Position numbers and translations under genes: made by a program. A stretch of 19,731 nt of DNA from Planctomycetota bacterium (GTDB lineage: Bacteria; Planctomycetota; PUPC01; DSUN01): the NCBI GenBank assembly GCA_016872875.1, contig VGYW01000112.1, positions 1-19,731 on the forward strand, in the 5' to 3' direction. How positions within the stretch are numbered: the first letter of the stretch is position 1; each line of letters begins with the position of its first letter. A model generated the notes under the pieces. The model was not told the origin of the DNA, made no database searches, and was given only the letters and a program-made list of their open reading frames with translations. Below, piece after piece: positions 7,701-13,994 of this stretch.

Positions 7701-8600
7701 GGCGTTTCGGAAGTCGCGCCCCTGGACCCGCTCGAACCAGAGGACGTCGTGGCGCCCGGCGAGGTTGGCGCCCCAACTGTGGGCGGGCTCGGTGACGGCG
7801 AGGTTGCGGCACGGGGCGTCGTCGCGGCCGAGGGCATTGGTGAAGAGGCGGATGGGCTTTGCCATTTCGGCCGGCTGGCCCGGCTCGGCGCCGAGGCTCA
7901 GGAGCGTGAGGCCGCCCACGCGCTTCAGCTCGTTGCGGTTGCGGACGAAGCCCGGGTGGCTCGTCCCCGGGTAGCCGCCGTGGCCGGGGTAGCCAACGGC
8001 GTTCTGAAGGGTGGCCAGGAACGCGACGTCGCAGGGCTTGTCCCCCGCGTTGCTCGCGGTGAAGGTGAAGATGGCGCAGGGGAGAGCGGAGTCCTTCGGA
8101 TTGAGCGGCACCATCGGGTTGAATGCCTCCAGGCTCACCTGGACGGGCAGGCCCGGGTCGGCGTAGGTGAGCCGCGCGATGGGGTATTCGCCGACGAACG
8201 AGAGCCGCTCGACGCTGGGGAGGCTGAGGGCGCCCTTGGCCTGGAGGAGGCGCGCGGCCGCCTTCTCGCCCGCCGGCCTCGCCCAGACCGCGAAGAAGGT
8301 GTCGTTGACCTGTGCCCCCTTGTTGAAGTTGTTGAAGAGCTGCCACTGGATGAGCCGGCCCTCGCCGTTGATGGCCACGGACCCGGTGCCGATGCCGCCG
8401 AGTGGGAGGGCGACGTAGCCGAGGCGCTTGTCGGTGTACTCCCTGGGCCGTGCCCCGTCGTAGAGCTTCGCGGCCCACTTGTCGAGCTCCTCCTGTGGGA
8501 TGGGCTTGTGGGGTTGAGGCGGCGGCGCCGCCCCGCGGGCGGTTACAGCGAGAAGGAGAACCGCAAGGGCCATCTGCCACGGCCAAAGGCGTTTGCACAT
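4749..8600 (-). CDS. Large secreted GH116-like glycosidase with interrupted amidotransferase-like and CBM-like insertions
   Basis: 1283 residues with an N-terminal signal sequence (KRLWPW then MALAVLLLAVTARGA). The GH116 N-terminal block begins near residue 60 (ALPLGGIGTGSVAINGEG). The catalytic (alpha/alpha)6 part spans about 700-1230. By position, E793 in CYEGNACC is the likely nucleophile and D940 in PNTYD the acid/base; their 147-residue spacing is close to that in characterised GH116 beta-glucosidases (about 152). Inserted between the two GH116 parts is a block at 349-495 (LFEDFESGTYGNW to HSGGWGHVNIDHI) like the beta-sandwich attached to levanase-type enzymes. It is flanked by segments 284-330 (HDVLWFERV) and about 505-615 (LLIEGKCGKGKLLTFLADLPRG) that look like two halves of a class-I amidotransferase-like domain. 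It probably acts on glucosides or xylosides outside the cytoplasm; specificity is unknown. GGAG lies nine bases upstream of the ATG. Confidence 0.88.
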   Translation of the reverse strand: MCKRLWPWQMALAVLLLAVTARGAAPPPQPHKPIPQEELDKWAAKLYDGARPREYTDKRLGYVALPLGGIGTGSVAINGEGRLIQWQLFNNFNKGAQVNDTFFAVWARPAGEKAAARLLQAKGALSLPSVERLSFVGEYPIARLTYADPGLPVQVSLEAFNPMVPLNPKDSALPCAIFTFTASNAGDKPCDVAFLATLQNAVGYPGHGGYPGTSHPGFVRNRNELKRVGGLTLLSLGAEPGQPAEMAKPIRLFTNALGRDDAPCRNLAVTEPAHSWGANLAGRHDVLWFERVQGRDFRNAHVEAIAAAIEEGAALLASGRQGSLAAMLATAPRHKEPSAGPAPTEAQPDILFEDFESGTYGNWKVEGKAFGDKPATGTLANQQAVSGFRGKFLVNTYLGGDAPHGTATSKPFTIERRYVNFLIAGGSHEGQTCMNLLVDGKAVRTACGKDIELLEQACWDVGPLAGKQAQLQIVDKHSGGWGHVNIDHILFSDRQLAIPGEAVSPRLADLLPFTCDGLAPEGKPFSLKRPAEMLALDPAWLLIPEAGVQLGPTLRLRNLKLKDGARILLKDPDGEPLLIEGKCGKGKLLTFLADLPRGLSWTPATTLALNLVAYAAGTTFKPATGLDPAHRYWGTMALATPATDATATAQWRDVGKLWADFIADGRLAPSEDDKPSGPGSTWNAALAVPLRVEPGKSASASFFLAWHFPNHHYQGNPRVRIGNMYANWFKDAEAVAAEAAAGIARRADTLAYHDAIYDSTLPYYVIDALTSQADIIRSQTCMWTENDEVLCYEGNACCPMNCTHVWNYAQTMAKLFPSLERNMRQLDLGPCLSPAGVVGHRIAVPPKGPAAGEATDGQCGTILKAYREYLQSPDDAWLKTWWPKIKLATQFLINKDKQGLSPDANLDDWVPVKNRALLAEIVKATEPDGIILGDQPNTYDCSVHGPNPFIGSLYLAALRAAEEMAKVCGDPDFAKTCRTIFERGMKNADELMWNPNFGYYIQTYDEKKIKGMQFGWGCHADQTMGQWWADVLDLGYILPKEHVEAALRSTFKHNWRTNFHGHRQVPRVYALDDDKGLLICTWPNGRRPDPVTLYSDEIWTGIEYEVAGALIYQGLLKEGLMVVLGCRDRYDGISRPNTACNVGNPFDEVECGTNYARAMSSWSVLLALQGYTYDGPAGTLGLRPRYQPERHRSFFTAAEGWGVFDQKREARTQTDTLDLRYGHLSLKELRFELPEGAKPKATLTIGAKEVPAALAQDGAAVRLTLPGRTRVAKGEILKATFTW

Positions 8601-8727
8601 CCGCGGTCACTCCGGGAAAGGGATGGAACGACGGTCCGCGGGCATAGCGCGATGGTATGAAAGCGGGGGAGGCATGTCAAGGAGCCCTCGTGGGGTGACT
8701 TTGGTGCCAGTTGTGGCGGGCGGCTCG

Positions 8728-8795
8728 GGAGCCCCGACAGGGGCAGGCTCCGGGCTGTTATAGTACGCTCCGTTCGGAGCTTCAGAGCCGAAGAA
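8728..8795 (-). repeat. Half copy of the GCTGyTATAGyACGCTCC palindromic repeat
   Basis: Bases 8753-8791 (GGGCTGTTATAGTACGCTCC then a TTCGGAGCTTCAGAGCCGAAGAA run) match 18730-18773 with about three differences. A hairpin GCTCCGTTCGGAGC sits inside, and upstream is GAGCCCCGACAGGGGC, the family's other end motif. It seems to be a shortened copy of the 18554-18762 element. It lies in the 220-base gap between the kinase stop and the GH116-like start, within that gene's upstream region. The rest of the gap (8601-8727, 8796-8820) shows nothing I can name. Confidence 0.7.
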
Positions 8796-8820
8796 CTATG
8801 CCACGACCGGGAATGTGCTG

Positions 8821-10398
8821 TCACGGGGTGCCCGGGGGCGTCTCGGCCTTGTCGGGGGGCGGGGCGGGGGTGTCCGGCGGCGGCGTCTTCGGGCGGAGCT
8901 CGGATTCGACCTTCGACCACAGCGCGTCAATGGCCACGCTGTTCCGGGAGTAGAAGCGGGTTTTGGCGTATTCGGTCCTCAGGCGCCGCAGGAAGCTCTG
9001 TGCTGAGAGCCAGTTCTGGTTCTGCACGGCGCGCTGGGCGTCGAGGAAGCGCTGCTCGGCCTCGAAGTCCTTAAGGTCCTCAGGCGTCAACCTGGCGTCG
9101 GGCACGGTGCCTGTGCCGGGGTGGTCGCCCGTCTTGGGGCCGTTTTCGCGCCCAGGCCTGACGGCGAGGATGATGAGGCCGACGACGATGGCGGCGCCCG
9201 CGATGCCGCCGAGGATGAGCAGGAGAGCCATCTTCCTCTGCTGCTTCTTGTGGGCGGCCATCCGCGCCTCGTAGGAGAGGTGGAAGTGCTCGCCCGCGTG
9301 CTGCCCCGCGCCGACGGCTGGGAGAGGCGGAAACGGGGTCGGCGGCGCAATCGCCGGGATGCCGCCCGGAGGCGTGGCGTAGGGCGCTGGGTAGGGCGTG
9401 TGGGCCGGCCACTGGGGCGGCGGAGCCACGCCGCTGATGGCCTGCTCGGCCTGCGCCGCGGCGTCGAGGAGCTCCGCGGCGCTCCGGAAGCGCTCGTCAC
9501 GGCTCTTGCGGACCAGCCGGTCGATGATGTCGCAGACTGGGGCAGGGGCGTCCGGGGCCACCTCGCTGAGGGGCGGGACATCAGACTCTGTGTGCTTCAT
9601 GACGAGTTCGGCCAGGGTGGGGGCCTCGAAGGGGGGGCGGCCGGAGATCAGGTGGTAGAAGGTCGCGCCGACCGAATAGAGGTCGCTCCGCTCGTCGGCC
9701 CGCTCGCCCATGGCGACCTCGGGGGGGAGGTAGAGCGCCGTGCCGATGATCTGCCCGGTGCGCGTGACGCCGGTGTCGGACCCCATGCGCTTGGCGAGAC
9801 CGAAGTCGGCCACCTTGATCGCGCCGTCCTTGCGGACGAGGAGGTTTGACGGCTTGATGTCGCGGTGGACGATCCCCTTGGCGTGGGCGGCGGCGAGCGC
9901 GGCGGCGGTCTGCTTGAGGAAGCCGAGCGCGAGGGCGGGCGCCAGCGGACCGTCGCGCTTGAGCACCGCCGACAGGCTCTCGCCCTCCACCAGCTCCATG
10001 GCGATGTACTGGTAACCGCGCTCGTTGCCGACGTCGTAGATTTCGATGATGTTTGGGTGGGAGACGGCGGCGACGGAGCGCGCCTCGCGCTGGAAGCGGG
10101 CCACGAAGCTCTCGTCCTTCGCCAGGGCCTTCGGCAGCACCTTGATGGCGCACAGGCGGTCGAGGGCGGTCTGGCGGGCGCGGTACACGGAGGCCATGCC
10201 GCCGCGGCCCAGGACTTCGAGGATCTCGAACTGCCCCAGCTTCGCGCCCAGCAGCGGGTCCACGCGGTCCCCGCGCTTCACCTTCCCAGGCACCGCGAGC
10301 GTTGCCTGGCACTGGGGGCAGACCAACTGCTCGTCCACCGCCGTCTCGTAGAGCAGATGGTAGCCACAACGCGGACACTTCCCCGGATGTTTCGCCAC
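8821..10398 (-). CDS. Membrane-anchored Hanks-type Ser/Thr protein kinase with N-terminal zinc ribbon
   Basis: 525 residues, GTG start at 10398 with GAGGG seven bases upstream. A zinc ribbon (C8, C11, C27, C30) precedes the kinase domain (about 57-320). All kinase landmarks are intact: glycine loop GRGGMASVY (64-72), AIK lysine K86, HRDIKPSN (178-185), DFG (198-200) and PPE (225-227, in place of APE). A proline-rich linker (about 325-362) leads to one membrane span (390-413, KMALLLILGGIAGAAIVVGL). A ~110-residue outer part follows, with a TPR-like stretch (AQRAVQNQNWLSAQSFLRRL) and a Pro-rich tail. Zinc-ribbon kinases of this layout are common in planctomycetes. It likely senses an envelope signal and phosphorylates cytoplasmic targets. 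It is downstream of pyrC with an 85-base gap, so linkage to pyr expression is uncertain. Confidence 0.95.
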   Translation of the reverse strand: MAKHPGKCPRCGYHLLYETAVDEQLVCPQCQATLAVPGKVKRGDRVDPLLGAKLGQFEILEVLGRGGMASVYRARQTALDRLCAIKVLPKALAKDESFVARFQREARSVAAVSHPNIIEIYDVGNERGYQYIAMELVEGESLSAVLKRDGPLAPALALGFLKQTAAALAAAHAKGIVHRDIKPSNLLVRKDGAIKVADFGLAKRMGSDTGVTRTGQIIGTALYLPPEVAMGERADERSDLYSVGATFYHLISGRPPFEAPTLAELVMKHTESDVPPLSEVAPDAPAPVCDIIDRLVRKSRDERFRSAAELLDAAAQAEQAISGVAPPPQWPAHTPYPAPYATPPGGIPAIAPPTPFPPLPAVGAGQHAGEHFHLSYEARMAAHKKQQRKMALLLILGGIAGAAIVVGLIILAVRPGRENGPKTGDHPGTGTVPDARLTPEDLKDFEAEQRFLDAQRAVQNQNWLSAQSFLRRLRTEYAKTRFYSRNSVAIDALWSKVESELRPKTPPPDTPAPPPDKAETPPGTP

Positions 10399-10483
10399 AA
10401 AGCGGCCCTCGATTACGGCCTGCCGCCCGACGTTCCTTCTGCGCCGAGAATCCTACCCCGGCAGCGGAGGAATGTCAAGTCGC

Positions 10484-11857
10484 TCAGCGGTGGCGGAACT
10501 TGATCTCCCCGCCCACGATGGCGGCCGCGGCGCGGCCGCGGACCGGCCAGCCGTGGAAGGGGCAGTTGCGGGCCTTGCTGCGGAACTTCGCCGCATCAAT
10601 GGTCCACTCGGCCGCGGGGTCAATCAGCGTGATGTCGGCCGGGCGGCCGACCGCCAGGGTGCCCGCCTCGAGGCCCAGCACGCGGGCGGGATTGCACGTC
10701 AGAGCGGCAATGGCGCGTGGCCAGGCGAGGAGGCCAGGATCGATGAGCTTGGTCACCAGAAGGGGGAGAGTGGTCTCAAGGCCGATGATGCCGAAGGGGG
10801 CGAGGGCGAACTCCACGTCCTTCTCCTCCGCCGTGTGGGGCGCGTGGTCGGAGACCAGGCAGTCAATCGTGCCGTCGGCCAGGGCGGCGCGCAGCGCCGC
10901 CGCGTCCTCCGCGCTACGGAGCGGCGGGTTCATCTTCAGGTTCGCGTCGTAGCCCGCAAGGGCCTCGTCGGTGAGGATGAGGTGGTGGATGGCCACGTCG
11001 GCGGTCACGGGCACCCCGCGGGCCTTCGCCTCGCGGATGAGGCGCACGGAGCCTTTCGTGCTCGCGTGGGTGATATGAAGAATTGCGGATTGCGGATTGC
11101 GGATTGCGGATTGAGATCGCAAATCCGAAATCCGAAATCCGAAATCCGAAATGGGGGGGGTGGCCTCGGCCAAAATGATGTCCCTGGCAACCATCACCTC
11201 CTCGGCTGCGGCGGGGATGCCGCCCAGGCCGAGCCTGACGGACCAGGTGCCGGCGTGCATGACGCCCTTGCCGGCGAGGTCCTTGTCCTCGCAGTGGGCG
11301 ATGATCGGCTTGCCGAGCATGGCGGCGTAGGCGAGCGCCGTGCGCATCAGGCGCGATGAGCGCACGGGGTCGCCGTCGTCGGAGAAGGCCACGGCGCCGG
11401 CCCGCGCCATCTGGCCCATCTCGGCGAGGCGTTCGCCCTTGCGGCCGAGGGAGACGGCTCCGATGGGCAGCACGCGGCAGAGGCCCGCCCGCTCGCCCTG
11501 GGCGGCCTGGAAGGCCACGGCGGCCTCGTTGTCCACCGCGGGGTCGGTGTTGGGCATCACGGCCACGGCGGTGAAGCCGCCGGCCACGGCGGCCGCGGCG
11601 CCGCTCGCTATCGTCTCCTCCGCCTCGTTGCCCGGCTCGCGGAAGTGGACGTGCATGTCGATGAGGCCGGGCGCCACGATGAGGCCGGTGGCATCAAGGG
11701 TGGCACAGGCATCTTGCCTGTGGCCCACAGGCGGGACGCCTGTGCCACCAGAGCCTATGGCGGCCACGCGCCCGTCCTCGATCAGCACGTCGGCCTTCTT
11801 GTCAATCCCCTGCGCCGGGTCAATCACCCGGCCGCCCTTGATGAGCAGCTCTGCCAC
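10484..11857 (-). CDS. pyrC: Dihydroorotase, class I, with two in-frame repeat-derived insertions
   Basis: 457 residues from the GTG at 11857 (AGGAA eight bases upstream); an ATG at 11881 would add eight residues (MQEGRKRP) that the family lacks. It catalyses reversible cyclisation of carbamoyl-aspartate to dihydroorotate in pyrimidine synthesis. All metal and substrate sites are visible: DMHVHFREPG (H69, H71), SDDGDP (D160/D161), HCED (H188), LHITHAST (H264) and SDHAPH (D337). Two segments are foreign to the family. Residues 37-53 (TGVPPVGHRQDACAT) are encoded by a palindrome. Residues about 234-259 (ISDFGFRISDLRSQSAIRNP and onward) are encoded by a heptamer repeat and sit directly before the strand carrying H264. 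Both keep frame. The gene starts 28 bases after pyrB's stop, in one operon. Probably still active, since no ligand is lost. Confidence 0.96.
   Translation of the reverse strand: MAELLIKGGRVIDPAQGIDKKADVLIEDGRVAAIGSGGTGVPPVGHRQDACATLDATGLIVAPGLIDMHVHFREPGNEAEETIASGAAAAVAGGFTAVAVMPNTDPAVDNEAAVAFQAAQGERAGLCRVLPIGAVSLGRKGERLAEMGQMARAGAVAFSDDGDPVRSSRLMRTALAYAAMLGKPIIAHCEDKDLAGKGVMHAGTWSVRLGLGGIPAAAEEVMVARDIILAEATPPISDFGFRISDLRSQSAIRNPQSAILHITHASTKGSVRLIREAKARGVPVTADVAIHHLILTDEALAGYDANLKMNPPLRSAEDAAALRAALADGTIDCLVSDHAPHTAEEKDVEFALAPFGIIGLETTLPLLVTKLIDPGLLAWPRAIAALTCNPARVLGLEAGTLAVGRPADITLIDPAAEWTIDAAKFRSKARNCPFHGWPVRGRAAAAIVGGEIKFRHR
11080..11155. repeat. Heptamer tandem-repeat palindrome inside pyrC
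   Basis: The left arm is four tandem copies of ATTGCGG from about 11082. A short spacer (ATTGAGATCGC) follows, and the right arm is four tandem copies of AAATCCG, ending in AAATGGG. CGGATT in the left arm complements AATCCG in the right, so the whole can fold as an imperfect hairpin. It is contained in the coding frame of dihydroorotase without a stop, encoding ISDFGFRISDLRSQSAIRNP and the following residues. Translated peptides of this kind (IRNPQSAI) are familiar to me from environmental genomes, which suggests a dispersed element; unverified. Confidence 0.85.
11699..11749. repeat. 51-bp palindrome (GGTGGCACAGGC...GCCTGTGCCACC) inside pyrC
   Basis: The perfect outer arms GGTGGCACAGGC and GCCTGTGCCACC enclose two inner arms GCCTGTG and CACAGGC. 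The element can therefore fold as one long cruciform or as two hairpins with loops ATCTT and GGGAC. Its length is exactly 51 bases, 17 codons, so the dihydroorotase frame is kept; on the coding strand it reads GGTGVPPVGHRQDACAT. The HRQDACAT peptide is one I recall from many translated planctomycete-like proteins, consistent with a mobile palindrome that tolerates coding regions. Confidence 0.9.
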
Positions 11858-11884
11858 GGGTCGTTTCCTGCCTTCCTGCATTCC

Positions 11885-12814
11885 TTATGGGCTCTTCCTC
11901 GTCTGCGTCACCAGGGCTAGCACGGCCATGCGCACGGCCACGCCGTTGGTCACTTGCTCCAGGATCGCCGAGTGGCCGCCGTCGGCCACGTCGGGCGCCA
12001 TCTCAACTCCGCGGTTGATCGGGCCGGGGTGCATCACGAGGAGGCCGGGCTTGGCGCGCCGCAGCCGCGCGGCGTCGAGCCCGAAGAGGCGCGAGTACTC
12101 GCGCACCGACGGGAAGGGCTGCTCCTCGAGCCGCTCGGTCTGCACGCGGAGCATGTTCACCACGTCCATCTCAGGGAGGACGGCGTCGAGGTCGTGGCTC
12201 ACCTTCGCGCCCAGCTTGGCGAATGCCTTGGGCACGAGGGTGGTCGGGCCGACGAACCAGACCTCGGCCCCGAGCTTCGTGAGGCCCCAGAGGTTGGAGC
12301 GTGCGACGCGGCTGTGGGCGACGTCGCCCACGATGGCGACCTTGAGGCCGGCGACGCGCCCGAGGCGCCTGCGGATGGTGAAGATGTCGAGCAGCCCCTG
12401 GGTGGGGTGCTCGTGCTGCCCGTCCCCGGCGTTCACGATGCTCGCGTCAATCGAGCGAGCGAGGAGGTGCGGGGCGCCCGAGCAGCCGTGCCGCACCACC
12501 ACCGCGTCTATCCCCATCGCCGCGATGTTGCGGGCCGTGTCGCGCAGCGTCTCGTCCTTCACCACGCTGGAGGTCGCCACGTCGAAGTTGATGACCGTGG
12601 CCCCCAGGCGGCGCTCGGCGAGCTCGAAGGACGTGCGGGTGCGCGTGCTCGGCTCGAAGAAGAGGTTGACCACCACCTTCCCGCGGAGGTCGTCCCGCGG
12701 CCCGTCGTTCCGCGCGACGATCTTGCGGAACTCCTCGGCCATGTCGAGGACGTGGTTGATCTCCTCCGCCGAGTAGTCTTCCAGGCCGAGCAGGTGCTTC
12801 TGCTTCCATTCCAC
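11885..12814 (-). CDS. pyrB: Aspartate carbamoyltransferase catalytic subunit
   Basis: 309 residues, the normal length. It condenses carbamoyl phosphate with aspartate, the first committed step of pyrimidine synthesis. The carbamoyl-phosphate loop FFEPSTRTRTSFELAERRLGA is at about 52-72. HGCSGAPHLLAR (family: RHxxSGAP), then NAGDGQHEHPTQGLLDIFTI and MHPGPINRGVEM complete the active site. The ATG at 12814 has only a distant AAGGGG; no alternative start is better. pyrC follows after 28 bases, so the two form a pyrB-pyrC operon. No regulatory chain (pyrI) is nearby. Upstream lies copy 1 of the GGATG palindrome, and no pyrimidine attenuator or PyrR-type leader was recognised. Confidence 0.97.
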   Translation of the reverse strand: MEWKQKHLLGLEDYSAEEINHVLDMAEEFRKIVARNDGPRDDLRGKVVVNLFFEPSTRTRTSFELAERRLGATVINFDVATSSVVKDETLRDTARNIAAMGIDAVVVRHGCSGAPHLLARSIDASIVNAGDGQHEHPTQGLLDIFTIRRRLGRVAGLKVAIVGDVAHSRVARSNLWGLTKLGAEVWFVGPTTLVPKAFAKLGAKVSHDLDAVLPEMDVVNMLRVQTERLEEQPFPSVREYSRLFGLDAARLRRAKPGLLVMHPGPINRGVEMAPDVADGGHSAILEQVTNGVAVRMAVLALVTQTRKSP

Positions 12815-12848
12815 GGCGGCTCAGCCCCTTGTACCTGGTTCACCCGTT

Positions 12849-12948
12849 GCGGCGTGTGCCGCTCCAACCAAGGGGGATGATTGGATGGGTGGATGGATGG
12901 ATGATTGTCGGACACCCATCCACCCATCCATTCATCCATTCATCCCCC
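12849..12948 (+). repeat. GGATG palindrome, copy 1, with GCGGC side hairpin
   Basis: A small hairpin GCGGC-GTGT-GCCGC (12849-12862) is followed by the main palindrome 12872-12948. The left arm is GGGGGATGATTGGATGGGTG and onward; the right arm is CCATTCATCCATTCATCCCCC-like; the centre is TTGTCGGACA. A GCGCGCGC tract follows at about 12955. Copy 3, read on the opposite strand, matches the main palindrome at about 73 of 76 bases. It lies between the helical-protein stop (12983) and the pyrB start (12814), upstream of pyrB. Confidence 0.9.
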
Positions 12949-12982
12949 GCTGAAGCGCGCGCGGACTCTCTGGCGGTCGCGG

Positions 12983-13774
12983 TCAGCTCAGGTGAGCGTG
13001 AGCGGCGGCGTTGATCTTGCTGAGGAGTTGCGCCGCCTGCTTGTTCCTGGGGTCGAGCTTGCGGGCGCGCTTGCACAGCTCGCGCGCGCGGTCGAGCCAG
13101 CCGCCCTCGAAGAAGCTCCCCGCCGCCGCCACGTAGCCCCCGGCTGGGTGCCCGTCGTACATCTCCCCAAGGAGCCTCTCGAGCGAGCGCGGGCCGTAGA
13201 CGGCCTCGAGGAGCTCCTGGTTCTCGATGAGGGTGCGGACGAGGAGCGGGTTGTCGCGGTTCTCGACGATGACGTGGCGGAGCACGATGGCGGCCTCGTT
13301 GAAGAGCTCCACGGCGTAGGCGAACTCCTGCTGGAGCATGCGCCGCGACCTTGCGATGATGCGCTCGCCCTCCCGCAGAAACGTCTCCACCTGCTTGGGC
13401 GCCTCGACGACCTGGAACGACTTGCGGAGCGCGGCGTACTTCGGAGCGTAGCGCTCCACCTGATAGGCGTTCTCCTTCACCTTCATGGACTGGTGGAAGA
13501 TCGAGCCGACCAGGATGTCGAAGAGCACCGCCGTGCTCGCCTCGGCGGCCTCCGCGCGCTCCTGCCGCCGGTAGAGCCAGTGGCACTCCTCCTTCAGCTC
13601 GAAGAGCTGGTTCTCCACGAAGGAGTCCACCTCCGCGAACGGGATGCTCCCCGTGCTGGCGCCCTGGGCGATGATCTCGTCGAGCCGCGCGCGGGCGCGC
13701 AGGAACCGCACCACGATCCCGGCCACCCGCTCTTGCTCCTCACGTTCCCGCCGCAGTTCCGGCGTGGGCGACAC
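12983..13774 (-). CDS. Unrecognised helical protein with C-terminal TPR-like repeat
   Basis: 263 residues, GTG start at 13774 with a strong GAGGAGG eight bases upstream, so the gene is well supported although I do not recognise the family. There is no signal peptide or membrane span. The sequence is nearly all helical and charged: an N-terminal coiled-coil-like stretch (ELRREREEQERVAGIVVRFL), a central part (FHQSMKVKENAYQVERYAPK), and a C-terminal helix-turn-helix pair (GSFFEGGWLDRARELCKRAR then KLDPRNKQAAQLL) typical of a tetratricopeptide repeat. It is on the same strand as pyrB, but separated from it by repeat copy 1, and its own upstream region carries copy 2. A scaffolding or regulatory role is possible; no function is assigned. 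Confidence 0.8.
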   Translation of the reverse strand: MSPTPELRREREEQERVAGIVVRFLRARARLDEIIAQGASTGSIPFAEVDSFVENQLFELKEECHWLYRRQERAEAAEASTAVLFDILVGSIFHQSMKVKENAYQVERYAPKYAALRKSFQVVEAPKQVETFLREGERIIARSRRMLQQEFAYAVELFNEAAIVLRHVIVENRDNPLLVRTLIENQELLEAVYGPRSLERLLGEMYDGHPAGGYVAAAGSFFEGGWLDRARELCKRARKLDPRNKQAAQLLSKINAAAHAHLS

Positions 13775-13799
13775 CGCGCTTGCCTCCTCTCACCCTGGG

Positions 13800-13896
13800 G
13801 CGGCCTTCGGCCGCAGACGAAGGGGATGATTGGATGGGTGGATGAATGGATGATTGTCTGACACCCATCCAACCATCCATTCCTCCACCCATCCCC
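13800..13896 (+). repeat. GGATG palindrome, copy 2, with GCGGCC side hairpin
   Basis: Side hairpin GCGGCC-TTC-GGCCGC (13800-13814), then main palindrome 13822-13896 (GGGGATGATTGGATGGGTGG onward, centre TTGTCTGACA, ending CACCCATCCCC), followed by GGCTGATGCGCGCGCGAGCC. It has the same orientation as copy 1. The stem of the side hairpin keeps GCGGC/GCCGC while the loop differs from copy 1 (TTC versus GTGT). It lies in the divergent region between the helical gene (start 13774) and thiE (start 13995). The remaining ~95 bases before thiE contain no TPP-riboswitch core that I can see. Confidence 0.9.
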
Positions 13897-13994
13897 GGCT
13901 GATGCGCGCGCGAGCCACAGTTGGAGAATCTACCACACTGCCAGTGCAGGATCAAGCCCTTGCGTGCCCAGCGTCCTTCTGGTACGATCAGGAT

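Noticed and set aside
6711..8660. 649-residue open frame antisense to the GH116-like gene
   Set aside because: It is a high-GC shadow of the opposite strand: low-complexity Gly/Ala/Glu/Val composition, no motif, and the minus-strand frame has catalytic residues and a signal peptide.
8543..8920. 125-residue minus-strand frame across the GH116/kinase gap
   Set aside because: Part of it is the translation of the half repeat, and a similar peptide appears in the frame at 18485-18865 for the same reason.
13897..13994. TPP riboswitch ahead of thiE
   Set aside because: I looked for the CUGAGA-type core and pairing arms and did not find them; only the repeat end and a short leader are present.
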